From positions 407,483 through 471,482 of the forward strand of contig NZ_LQPM01000010.1 of the NCBI RefSeq assembly GCF_002101815.1: DNA of 64,000 nucleotides, in the 5' to 3' direction. The translations under genes and the position numbers were made by a program. Positions 25,436 to 33,343 of the stretch are shown in pieces; position 1 is the stretch's first letter; the number at the start of each line of letters is the position of its first letter. Below the pieces are notes generated by a model, which was given only the letters and a program-made list of their open reading frames with translations, was not told where the DNA came from and searched no databases. The DNA comes from Mycobacterium paraense (GTDB taxonomy: Bacteria; Actinomycetota; Actinomycetes; Mycobacteriales; Mycobacteriaceae).

Positions 25436-26311
25436 ATGGATCTCAACGAGACCCGCGAGAGAATCGTCTACGAAAAGGAAGGCCCGATCGCCCGCGTCAC
25501 GCTCAACTGGCCGGAGAAGGCGAACGCCCAGGACCAGAAGCTGGCCGAGGAAGTCGACGCCGCGCTGCTCGACGCCGACCGCGATTACGACATCAAGGTG
25601 CTGATCCTCAAGGCCAACGGCAAGGGCTTCTGCTCCGGGCACGCCATCGGCAACAACGCGGTCGACTATCCGGCATTCGTCGAGGGCGCCAAGGTGATGG
25701 GCACGCCGTGGAAGCCGCAGACCGACCTGTTCGTCAAGCCGGTGCTGAACCTGTGGGAGTTCTCCAAGCCGACCATCGCGGCCGTGCACGGCTACTGCGT
25801 CGGCGGGGGCACCCACTACGGGTTGACGACCGACATCGTCATCGCGGCCGAGGACGCGTACTTCTCCTATCCCCCCTTGCAGGGATTCGGGATGCCGTCG
25901 GGTGAGTGCTCGATCGAGCCGTGGGTCTTCATGAACTGGCGGCGCGCGGCGTACTACCTCTACCTCGCCGAGGTCATCGACGCGAAAAAGGCGCTGGAGG
26001 TCGGTCTGGTCAACGAGGTGGTGCCGCGCGACCAACTGGAGGCCCGCGCCGATGCCATCGCCCGTCACATCGCCCAGGCGCCGATGACGACGCTGTTGGC
26101 GACCAAGGCCAATCTCAAGCGGGCCTGGGAGCTGATGGGCATGCGGGTGCACTGGCAGAGCTCCAACGACCTCGTTGCGCTCGCGTCGATCAGCAGGGAT
26201 GTGCAGGAGCTGATCCAGACGGTGTTCAAGGACAAGGTGCTGCCGTCCGAGCAGGCCCGGCGCCAGGCGGCGGCAGCAGCCTCGTCCGTCGACGGGGCGG
26301 CGACGACTTGA
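25436..26311 (+). CDS. Crotonase-fold protein lacking both classical glutamates (copy 1)
   Basis: This 291-residue protein belongs to the enoyl-CoA hydratase/isomerase superfamily. The oxyanion-hole segments are present (GKGFCSGHAIG and HGYCVGGGTHYGLTTD). The two catalytic glutamates of enoyl-CoA hydratase are absent: His127 stands where GGGCE has Glu, and Pro147 where QPE has Glu (YFSYPPLQGFG). It closely resembles the protein at 30955-31806 (both share KRAWELMGMRVH). It probably acts on an acyl-CoA in this pathway, but not as a plain hydratase. Confidence 0.82.
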   Translation: MDLNETRERIVYEKEGPIARVTLNWPEKANAQDQKLAEEVDAALLDADRDYDIKVLILKANGKGFCSGHAIGNNAVDYPAFVEGAKVMGTPWKPQTDLFVKPVLNLWEFSKPTIAAVHGYCVGGGTHYGLTTDIVIAAEDAYFSYPPLQGFGMPSGECSIEPWVFMNWRRAAYYLYLAEVIDAKKALEVGLVNEVVPRDQLEARADAIARHIAQAPMTTLLATKANLKRAWELMGMRVHWQSSNDLVALASISRDVQELIQTVFKDKVLPSEQARRQAAAAASSVDGAATT

Positions 26312-26330
26312 GCCTTCGCGAGGCCCGCCG

Positions 26331-27863
26331 GTGAACATCGCCGACCATGCGAGCGCCGCCGCGGACTCGCCCGCCTTGATCACCGATCGCGGCCCGATGT
26401 CGTTCGGCGAGCTGCATGCCAGGAGCCGTCGCGTCGCCGCCCTGCTGCACGACGCCGGGCTGCGCCGCGGCGACGGCGTGGCGCTGGTGCTGCCGAACCG
26501 GCCCGAGTTCTTCGAAATCACCTGGGGCTGCCAGCTTTCCGGGCTGTACTACACCGCCGTCAACACCCACTTCACGCCCGACGAGGTCGCCTACGTCATC
26601 GACGACTCGGACGCGAAGGCGGTGTTCGTCGACGGCTCGATGGCCGGCCTCGCCGCTCATCTGGGCACCGTCAACGCGGGCATCTCGGTTGGCGTGGCCG
26701 TCGGCGACGCGCTGCCCGGCTGGCGCCCCTACGAGGACGCCCTGGCGGTGGCGGGCGACGCGCCGCCGCCGTCGGACGGCTCGGAGATGCTCTATTCGTC
26801 GGGCACCACGGGACGGCCCAAGGCCGTCCGCCGGGCGCTGCCGACCGACGGCAACGGCTCCTGGGCCCAGGCGGTTTTGGAGATGGCGCTCATCCACAAG
26901 TACGGGATGGACTCCTCCAGCGTCTACCTCTCCCCCGCACCGCTGTATCACGCGGCCGGGGTGAACTACACGATGGCGGTGCACCGCGTCGGCGCCGCCT
27001 CGATCCTGATGCGCAAGTTCGACGCCGAGGACGTGCTGCGGTTGATCGAGACGCATCGGGTGACGCACGCGCAGTTCGTTCCCACCATGTTCGTGCGGAT
27101 GCTCAAGTTGCCCGAGGCGGTCCGGGCCAAATACGACGTGTCCAGCCTCCAGTGCGTGATCCACGCGGCCGCCCCGTGTCCGGTGGACGTCAAGCACCGG
27201 ATGATGGAGTGGTTCGGTCCCATCATTCACGAGTACTACGGCGGCACAGAGGGATTCGCGGGCACCACGATCGGACCCGAGGAATGGCTCGCGCATCCCG
27301 GCTCGGTCGGCAAGCCGTTCAGCCCCGTCCACGTGCTGGGAGACGACGGGGTCGAACTTCCGGTGGGCGAGTCCGGCGAGCTGTTCTTCGAGGGCGGGCC
27401 CGATTTCGAGTACTTCAAGGACCCGGCCAAGACCGCCTCGGTGGCGAACGACCGGGGCTGGCGGTCCCTCGGCGACATGGGCTACGTCGACGACGACGGA
27501 TACCTCTACCTCACCGACCGGTCGACGTTCATGATCGTCTCGGGCGGGGTGAACATCTACCCGCAGGAGGCGGAGAACCTGCTGGTCATGCACCCCAAGC
27601 TCGTCGACGCGGCCGTGTTCGGCGTTCCCAACGACGAGTTCGGCGAGGAGGTCAAGGCCGTCGTACAGCCGGCCGACGGCGTGGCGCCCGGTCCCGACCT
27701 GGAGGCCGAGCTCATCGCGTACTGCCGCGCGCACCTGGCGGGCTATAAGTGCCCCCGCACGGTCGAGTTCGAGCCGGAGCTGCCGCGCGACCCGAACGGA
27801 AAGCTTTACAAGCGGCGCATCCGTGAACGTTACTGGCAAGGACGGGTTTCGCGGATCCTATGA
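26331..27863 (+). CDS. Acyl-CoA synthetase (FadD-like, ANL family)
   Basis: This 510-residue adenylate-forming enzyme has P-loop SSGTTGRPKAVRRALP, the YYGGTEGFAGT motif, the hinge and adenylate motif YLTDRSTFMIVSGGVNIYPQEAEN, and the C-terminal catalytic lysine in PRDPNGKLYKRRIR. It activates a carboxylic acid to its CoA thioester with ATP. GTG 26331 lies 20 bases after the crotonase stop, and the next gene follows after 18 bases. Within the cluster it and the CoA-transferase are alternative ways of making the CoA ester. Confidence 0.9.
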   Translation: MNIADHASAAADSPALITDRGPMSFGELHARSRRVAALLHDAGLRRGDGVALVLPNRPEFFEITWGCQLSGLYYTAVNTHFTPDEVAYVIDDSDAKAVFVDGSMAGLAAHLGTVNAGISVGVAVGDALPGWRPYEDALAVAGDAPPPSDGSEMLYSSGTTGRPKAVRRALPTDGNGSWAQAVLEMALIHKYGMDSSSVYLSPAPLYHAAGVNYTMAVHRVGAASILMRKFDAEDVLRLIETHRVTHAQFVPTMFVRMLKLPEAVRAKYDVSSLQCVIHAAAPCPVDVKHRMMEWFGPIIHEYYGGTEGFAGTTIGPEEWLAHPGSVGKPFSPVHVLGDDGVELPVGESGELFFEGGPDFEYFKDPAKTASVANDRGWRSLGDMGYVDDDGYLYLTDRSTFMIVSGGVNIYPQEAENLLVMHPKLVDAAVFGVPNDEFGEEVKAVVQPADGVAPGPDLEAELIAYCRAHLAGYKCPRTVEFEPELPRDPNGKLYKRRIRERYWQGRVSRIL

Positions 27864-27881
27864 GCTGACAAGGACAGTGAG

Positions 27882-29261
27882 ATGGCGGTAGAAACGGGTT
27901 CGGAGCGAGTCGGTGTCAACTGGACACCGCTACCGGTGCCATGGGCGGTTCAGACGCCCGATCGCATCCCTAAGCAGCGTTACTACGACGCGGAGTTCTA
28001 CGCCCTCGAGAACGAGATGTTCTGGCCGCGGGTGTGGCAGATGGCGTGCCGCCTCGATGAGATCCCCAAGGCCGGCGACTTCGTGGAGTACGAGATCCTC
28101 GACGAGTCGATCATCGTGGTGCGCGTCGACGGTCAGACGGTGCGGGCCTACCACAACGCCTGCCGCCACCGCGGGGTAAAGCTGGTGGAGGGCAACGGGA
28201 ATCGGCGCACCTTCGTCTGCCCGTTCCACGGCTGGTGCTGGGGCATCGACGGTCGCAACACGTTTGTGTTGCGACCCGAGGAGTTCGCCGAAGAGAACCT
28301 GCGCGCGGAGGATCTCCAACTCGTCCCGGTCAGGTGCGAGCTGTGGGGCGGGTGCGCGTGGATCAACCTCGACGACGACGCCCCGGGCCTGCGCGACTGC
28401 ATCGAACCGTTCGGGTCGATCTACGACGCGTGGAAGGTCGAATCCCTGCGCGTCGAGTGGTGGCAGTCATGCCGGCTGCCGGTGAACTGGAAGCTGGCCA
28501 CCGCGGCCTTCATGGAGGGTTACCACGTCCCGCAGACGCACCCGCAGCTGCTGCCGTCCTCGATGCCGAGAGCGGACGGGAGCCCGCCGGGGCTGGCGAA
28601 GACCAACCTCTACTTCATGCGCACGCTGGGCGACGGCATGGCCGGAATGACGCACGAGAACGACGTCCGCATCGCCGAGGGGCTGCAGGACATGGAGCTG
28701 CCGGACGATCCGGCCGCGGCGATCGCCACCTGGCGCTCCACCCTGAACGACGCCGTCGTCCGCTGGCACCGGGCCCGGGGCTGCGACATGCCGGACCTCA
28801 ACGAGCTGGAGCGGCGCGGCATCACCGAGGCGATCAACTTCTGTTTCCCCCATTACTTCCTGCTGCCGCAATACAGCAGCGCCTCGTCGTACCGCATCCG
28901 CCCGCTGGGCCCGGAGGAGACCTTGTTCGAGATCTGGTCGCTCACCCGGATCCCACCCGACCAGGTCACCGGCAAACCGACTTCACCCGAGCCGATGGCC
29001 CCCGACGACCCGCGTTGGCCGCCGATCCCGGCCCAGGACTTCTCCAACCTGCCGCGGCAGCAGAAAGGCCTGCACTCCAAGGGATTTGAATACATGCGGC
29101 TGTCCGACCGGATCGAGGGGCTGATCTCCAACTTCGAACGCGTCATCGACGGCTTCCTGGCCGGCCTGCCCTACGACGCGCTGGTGCCGGCGATTCAGAA
29201 GACCAACACGACCATCGACGTGCCGGTCGCCGACTTCGCCTTCACGCGGGAGGCGCGATGA
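27882..29261 (+). CDS. Rieske-type aromatic ring-hydroxylating oxygenase, alpha subunit
   Basis: This 459-residue oxygenase has a Rieske 2Fe-2S site at Cys94-x-His96 and Cys113-x2-His116 (ACRHRG and CPFHGWCWG). The mononuclear iron site follows in ATAAFMEGYHVPQTHP, where Glu replaces the more usual Asp before the two histidines. It hydroxylates a ring or alkyl group using O2 and electrons from a reductase; neither a reductase nor a beta subunit gene is nearby. An AAGGACAG ribosome site precedes ATG 27882. It overlaps the next gene by four bases. Confidence 0.9.
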   Translation: MAVETGSERVGVNWTPLPVPWAVQTPDRIPKQRYYDAEFYALENEMFWPRVWQMACRLDEIPKAGDFVEYEILDESIIVVRVDGQTVRAYHNACRHRGVKLVEGNGNRRTFVCPFHGWCWGIDGRNTFVLRPEEFAEENLRAEDLQLVPVRCELWGGCAWINLDDDAPGLRDCIEPFGSIYDAWKVESLRVEWWQSCRLPVNWKLATAAFMEGYHVPQTHPQLLPSSMPRADGSPPGLAKTNLYFMRTLGDGMAGMTHENDVRIAEGLQDMELPDDPAAAIATWRSTLNDAVVRWHRARGCDMPDLNELERRGITEAINFCFPHYFLLPQYSSASSYRIRPLGPEETLFEIWSLTRIPPDQVTGKPTSPEPMAPDDPRWPPIPAQDFSNLPRQQKGLHSKGFEYMRLSDRIEGLISNFERVIDGFLAGLPYDALVPAIQKTNTTIDVPVADFAFTREAR

Positions 29262-30958
29262 GCACCCGCTGGGACCGCTCGGTCGACCTGCTCATCGCGG
29301 GCAGCGGCGGCGGTGGCATGGTGGCCGGGCTGGCCGCACTCGACTGCGGGCTGGAACCGCTGATCCTCGAGAAGCAGGCGCTGGTCGGGGGCTCGACGGG
29401 GCTGTCGGGCGGCATCGTCTGGCTGCCCAACAACCCCCTGATGCGCGCCGAGGGCGTCGCGGACTCGCACGAGGACGGCCTGGCCTACCTGGCCGACGTG
29501 GTCGGCGATATCGGCGCGCCCTCCTCGCCCGCCCGCCGCGAGATGTTTCTGACCGCCGGCTACGAGATGGTCAATTTCCTGCTCCGCAAGGGTGTTCGGC
29601 TGATCCGGTGCGCCGGGTGGAGCGACTACTACCCGAACCACAAGGGCGGCAACGAGTCCGGGCGCGCGATCGAGGGCATCCCCTTCGACGCCGCGGAGCT
29701 GGGCAGCTGGCGCGACAAAGTGCAGCCCCCGCTGGCCAAGAACTACGGATTCGTGGTCCTGACCAACGAACTGCGCTCGGTTCAGTACTACAACCGTTCG
29801 CCGCGCGCCTTCGCCGTCGCGGCCCGCGTGTTCCTGCGCACCGCGGCCGCGCGGGCGCGCCGCCGCCAGATCCTCACCAACGGGGCGTCGCTCATCGCCC
29901 AACTGCTCAAGGCGCTGATCGACCTCAGCGACGGGCCGCCGCCGCTGTGGACGAACGCGGCGATGGACGATCTCATCGTCGAGGACGGCCGCGTCGTCGG
30001 CGCGCGCGTCACGCGGGACGGGGAAACGCTGAACGTCGAGGCGCGCAGGGGCGTCCTGCTGGCGGCGGGCGGTTTCGGGCACAACAAGGAGATGCGCCGC
30101 CAGTACAGCGGCGCTCAGCCCAACGAGGCGCAGTGGTCGATCGCCAACGCCGGGGACACCGGCGAGGTGCTGCAGGCGGCGATGCGGCTGGGGGCCAAAA
30201 CCGACCTGCTGGACGAAGCCTGGTGGCTGCCTTCGGTTTTCATCGCCAACGGCGGTGCGGCGGCGGCCTCGCTCGGTTCGGGCCGCCAGCGTCCGGGGGC
30301 CATCTACGTCGACTCGACCGGCCGGCGATTCTGCAACGAGTCGAACTCCTACGTCGAGATCGGCAAGGCGATGTACGCCAACAAGGCGGTGCCCTGCTGG
30401 ATGATCTTCGACGAGGGTTACGTGCGCCGATACGTCCTGAGCAGCAACCCGCTCAAGCGAAACCAGCACCTGCCACCGGAGCTCATCGAGAGCGGCGCGG
30501 TCAAACGCGGCGACACCATCGCCGACCTCGCCGGCCGGATCGACCTTCCGGCGGACGAATTGGCGCGAACGATCCAGCGGTTCAACCACTTCGCGGCCAA
30601 GGGACTGGACCCGGACTTCGGCCGCGGCCAGTCGGCCTACAACGACTGCCTCGGCGATCCCGGGTATCGGCCGAACGCCGCCGTCGGACCGCTCGACCGC
30701 GCGCCCTACTACGCCACGCGGGTGCTGCCGGCCGACGTCGGGACGTGCGGCGGCGTGGTCACCAACGAGCACGCGCAGGTCCTCGACGAGCAGGACCTGG
30801 TGATCGACGGCCTGTACGCCACCGGGAACACCACCGCGACGGTGATGGGCCGCACGTATCCGGGCGCCGGCGCGAGCATCGCCAGCTCGATGGTGTTCGG
30901 CTACGTCGCCGCGCGGCACGCCGCCGGGCGCAGGATCGCCGGCGAAAAGAGCCGCTAG
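29258..30958 (+). CDS. FAD-dependent dehydrogenase, 3-ketosteroid-delta1-dehydrogenase-like
   Basis: This 566-residue flavoprotein is of the FAD_binding_2 class. It has the dinucleotide site VDLLIAGSGGGGMVAGLAALDCGL, then LILEKQALVGGSTGLSGGIVWLPNN as in KstD enzymes, and a C-terminal FAD motif DGLYATGNTTATVMGRTYPGAGASI. KstD-type enzymes introduce a double bond next to a ring ketone. With the Rieske oxygenase and SDR it suggests breakdown of a cyclic, perhaps terpenoid or steroid-derived, compound. The start overlaps the oxygenase stop (ATGA). The last bases overlap the convergent crotonase gene. Confidence 0.88.
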   Translation: MSTRWDRSVDLLIAGSGGGGMVAGLAALDCGLEPLILEKQALVGGSTGLSGGIVWLPNNPLMRAEGVADSHEDGLAYLADVVGDIGAPSSPARREMFLTAGYEMVNFLLRKGVRLIRCAGWSDYYPNHKGGNESGRAIEGIPFDAAELGSWRDKVQPPLAKNYGFVVLTNELRSVQYYNRSPRAFAVAARVFLRTAAARARRRQILTNGASLIAQLLKALIDLSDGPPPLWTNAAMDDLIVEDGRVVGARVTRDGETLNVEARRGVLLAAGGFGHNKEMRRQYSGAQPNEAQWSIANAGDTGEVLQAAMRLGAKTDLLDEAWWLPSVFIANGGAAAASLGSGRQRPGAIYVDSTGRRFCNESNSYVEIGKAMYANKAVPCWMIFDEGYVRRYVLSSNPLKRNQHLPPELIESGAVKRGDTIADLAGRIDLPADELARTIQRFNHFAAKGLDPDFGRGQSAYNDCLGDPGYRPNAAVGPLDRAPYYATRVLPADVGTCGGVVTNEHAQVLDEQDLVIDGLYATGNTTATVMGRTYPGAGASIASSMVFGYVAARHAAGRRIAGEKSR

Positions 30959-31806
30959 TCCCCTGGTGGAGCGTCCTTGTCCTCGCGGCCGACGAAATCC
31001 CTTGGCTTCATGCCCGATTGGATGAGTTCGGCCCGCCGCGCCTGAACGTCGGAGGCGGCGCCGACCATGTTGGTCAGGATGTGGCTGACCTGCAGATGGA
31101 CCCGCATGCCCATCAATTCCCAGGCGCGCTTCACGTTGTTCTTCACCGCCATCAGGGTGGTCAACGGGATCTGGGCGATCCGGCGCGCCATGTCCTCGAC
31201 GGTGTCCTCCAGGTCGTCGCGCGGCACGACCCTGTTCAGCAGGCCCCAGTCGAGCGCTTGCTGCGCGGACAGGGTGGGCGCCAGCAGCAGCCAGTCCATG
31301 GTGCGGTGCCAGTTCATCAACAACCAGGGTTCGATCATGGTGTGCCCGCCGGGTTCCCCGAGGCTTTGGGCAAGGGGCATCTGGAAATACGCGTCGTCGG
31401 ACGCCACGCAGAAGTCGGTCAGCAGGCCTAGATAGATCCCGCCACCCATGCAGTAGCCGTGGATCTGCGAGATCGTCGGCTTCGGAAATTCCCACAGGTA
31501 CAGGGTTGGCCACAGGAACAGGTCGGCGGTCCCCTTGTACAGGTCCTCGAACGTGTTTCCGAAGTCGGGATAGGGGTTTTCGTCCGGGCCCCAGCGCGCC
31601 ACGTGTCCGCCGCAGAAGCCGTTGCCGTTGGCCTTGATGATGACGACCTTGATCTCTTTGTCGCGGTCGGCCTCGTGCAGACAGTCGTCGACTTCGGTGA
31701 CCAACACCGCGTCCTTGGTGTTGGCCTTGTCGACCCGATTCAGGATGATCCGCGCAATCGGCGGTTCGCGTTCATAGATGATCGCTTCGAGCACGCGCCG
31801 CTCCAT
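30955..31806 (-). CDS. Crotonase-fold protein lacking both classical glutamates (copy 2)
   Basis: This 283-residue superfamily member is paralogous to the protein at 25436-26311. Oxyanion-hole segments are NGNGFCGGHVA and HGYCMGGGIYLGLLTD. At the positions of the two hydratase glutamates it has Tyr125 and Leu145, so the classical acid/base pair is missing. It lies on the opposite strand, tail to tail with the KstD-like gene, and closes the catabolic cluster. ATG 31806 is the start because upstream sequence has no coding character. Confidence 0.82.
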   Translation of the reverse strand: MERRVLEAIIYEREPPIARIILNRVDKANTKDAVLVTEVDDCLHEADRDKEIKVVIIKANGNGFCGGHVARWGPDENPYPDFGNTFEDLYKGTADLFLWPTLYLWEFPKPTISQIHGYCMGGGIYLGLLTDFCVASDDAYFQMPLAQSLGEPGGHTMIEPWLLMNWHRTMDWLLLAPTLSAQQALDWGLLNRVVPRDDLEDTVEDMARRIAQIPLTTLMAVKNNVKRAWELMGMRVHLQVSHILTNMVGAASDVQARRAELIQSGMKPRDFVGREDKDAPPGD

Positions 31807-31916
31807 CTTCGTGACACTACCGGGTCGCAGGCCCGCGACGACGGCGCCGAGCCTGCGCTCAGAGCGCGATTTTGCTCCGAATCGGCGATCTGGACGCAGG
31901 CTCGATCGCGCCACCC

Positions 31917-32462
31917 TCAACGGCGCGCCAGCAGCCACGCGAGCCCGTCGCCCTCGCCGGCGGCGATCTGCTCCAGTTGGGCGAACGCCGCCGCCAGCTC
32001 GCCGGGCGCCGCGCGGAACGGCCCCGGCTCCGCCCCCACTTCGCTGAGCGCCGCGATCGCGAGCAGCCCGCCCGGCGCCAGCCGGTCGATGATGGCGGCG
32101 TCGAGGCGGCGGTCCCGGAACTTGTGGCAGAGGATGACGTCTACGGGCGGCCCGGGCGGCAGACCGTCGTCGAGGTCGAACACCTCGAAGCGGCAGCGGT
32201 CGCCGACGCCGGCGAGCCGGGCCACCTCGCGGGCCTGATCGATGGCGACCGGGGAGACGTCCACCCCCCGAACGTCCAGGCCGCGCCGGGCCAGCCACAC
32301 CGCGCCGTAGCCCGGGCCGCAGGCCAGGTCCAGGGCCCGCCCCGCCGTCGGGACCTCCTTCGCGTGGCGCGCCAGCAACTCGGGCGGCGCCACCGCGTCC
32401 GCCGGCGGCACGCCCCGAGCGGCGTACCGCTCGTCCCAGCGGCGCCGGTCGCCCTCGGCCAT
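31917..32462 (-). CDS. Class I SAM-dependent methyltransferase
   Basis: This 181-residue methyltransferase has motif I LDLACGPGYGAVWLARRG, motif II acidic residue in VRGVDVSPVAIDQA, and motif III region in LDAAIIDRLAPGGLLAIAAL. It begins MAEGDRRRWDERYAARG, the usual opening of TehB-like small methyltransferases. The substrate is unknown. It is divergent from a TetR gene across a 54-bp tandem repeat, so expression may be affected by repeat number. Confidence 0.85.
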   Translation of the reverse strand: MAEGDRRRWDERYAARGVPPADAVAPPELLARHAKEVPTAGRALDLACGPGYGAVWLARRGLDVRGVDVSPVAIDQAREVARLAGVGDRCRFEVFDLDDGLPPGPPVDVILCHKFRDRRLDAAIIDRLAPGGLLAIAALSEVGAEPGPFRAAPGELAAAFAQLEQIAAGEGDGLAWLLARR

Positions 32463-32474
32463 AGGCGCCACCCT

Positions 32475-32637
32475 AGAGCGCTCGCAAGCGCGGCGTCGCC
32501 GGGAGGGGCGGGGCGCGACCAGTGGACCAGAGCGCTCGCAAGCGCGGCGTCGCCGGGCGCTGCGGGGCGCGACCAGTGGACCAGAGCGCTCGCTAGCGCG
32601 GCGTCGCCGGGCGCTGCGGGGCGGCGACCAGTGGACC
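32475..32637. repeat. 54-bp tandem repeat, three copies (minisatellite)
   Basis: Three adjacent copies: 32475-32528, 32529-32582 and 32583-32637 (the last is 55 bp with one added G). Each begins AGAGCGCTCGC and ends CCAGTGGACC. Each contains an inverted repeat GCGCT-N4-AGCGC. Copies 1 and 2 differ in the middle (GGAGGGGC against GGCGCTGC); copies 2 and 3 are nearly identical. It fills the divergent promoter region between the methyltransferase and the TetR gene. Confidence 0.85.
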
Positions 32638-32656
32638 AGGTCGCGCGGCCCGTTTC

Positions 32657-32662
32657 TACACT
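32657..32662 (+). promoter_or_regulatory. -10 element (TACACT) predicting a leaderless TetR mRNA
   Basis: TACACT fits TANNNT, and its last base is seven bases before the GTG at 32669. This is the spacing expected if the start codon is the first transcribed base. Confidence 0.5.
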
Positions 32663-32676
32663 GGACCGGTGTCCAG
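32661..32676. promoter_or_regulatory. Inverted repeat over the TetR start, candidate operator
   Basis: CTGGAC-CGGT-GTCCAG is a perfect repeat with six-base arms. It covers the end of the -10 and the GTG start, a position that would block transcription initiation, as for autorepression. Confidence 0.5.
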
Positions 32677-33253
32677 GGAAGCGGTTTCGCCGGCCGCCAC
32701 CACACCCCGCCGCTCGGACCGTCGCCCGGCGCAGACGATCCGCAAGGTGCTCGACGCCGGCCTGGAGGAGCTGCGCAAATCGTCGTACGCGAACCTGACG
32801 ATGCGGGCGGTCGCCACCCGCGCCGGGGTCTCGCCGGCCAGCGCATACACGTACTTTCCGTCGAAAAGCGCGCTGGTGGCGGCGGTGTACCTGCGCTTTC
32901 TGCGCGATCTCCCGCTGCACACCGACGTCAACGACACCACCGCGGCCCGGGTCGGCGCGACGCTGCGCGACATGGCGCTCATGGTCGCCGATGAGCCAGA
33001 GCTGATGACGGCCTGCAGCGCCGCGCTGATGGCCGACGATCCCGCGGTCCAGCCGCTGCGCGAGCAGATCGGCGCCGAGGTGTCGAGGCGGATCGGTGCC
33101 GCGCTGGGACCGGGGTGGCCCCGCGCGGTGAGATCCGCGCTGCAGATGACGTTCGCCGGGGCGCTCCTGACCGCTCGGTTCGTCAGCTACCAGGAGATCG
33201 CGGGGCGGCTGGACGAGGCCGTCGACCTGATCCTGGGCGCGTCCCACGCGTAA
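32669..33253 (+). CDS. TetR-family transcriptional regulator
   Basis: This is a 194-residue regulator. The helix-turn-helix is at about residues 25-70 (AQTIRKVLDAGLEELRKSSYANLTMRAVATRAGVSPASAYTYFPSKSALV). The C-terminal ligand domain ends RFVSYQEIAGRLDEAVDLILGASHA. The GTG start at 32669 is preceded by a -10 but no ribosome site, so a leaderless message is likely. The candidate target is its own promoter and perhaps the divergent methyltransferase. Confidence 0.88.
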   Translation: MSREAVSPAATTPRRSDRRPAQTIRKVLDAGLEELRKSSYANLTMRAVATRAGVSPASAYTYFPSKSALVAAVYLRFLRDLPLHTDVNDTTAARVGATLRDMALMVADEPELMTACSAALMADDPAVQPLREQIGAEVSRRIGAALGPGWPRAVRSALQMTFAGALLTARFVSYQEIAGRLDEAVDLILGASHA

Positions 33254-33308
33254 AGGGTTGCGGTGGAAGGGGATCCAGTGGGACGGGCGTTCCGCGCACG
33301 ATTGACGT

Positions 33309-33314
33309 TATGAT
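33309..33314 (+). promoter_or_regulatory. -10 element (TATGAT) before a second TetR gene
   Basis: TATGAT ends seven bases before an ATG at 33321, so the transcript should begin at that ATG, which opens a six-codon ORF ahead of the TetR gene. Confidence 0.5.
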
Positions 33315-33320
33315 CCAGCG

Positions 33321-33341
33321 ATGGGGATGACCGTCCGCTAA
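33321..33341 (+). CDS. Putative leaderless six-codon upstream ORF (MGMTVR)
   Basis: The reading frame is ATG GGG ATG ACC GTC CGC TAA. Its ATG lies at the predicted transcription start, and its stop is two bases before the TetR start at 33344 in a different frame. Ribosomes would load on the leaderless ATG and restart at the TetR gene, which itself has no ribosome site. This is inferred from spacing only. Confidence 0.35.
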   Translation: MGMTVR

Positions 33342-33343
33342 GC

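Noticed and set aside
29195..31513. 772-codon reverse open frame across the KstD-like and crotonase genes
   Set aside because: It spans two identified genes on both strands and has no recognisable domain.
32475..32637. CRISPR array
   Set aside because: The three 54-bp units are directly adjacent with no spacers, and no cas genes are in the window.
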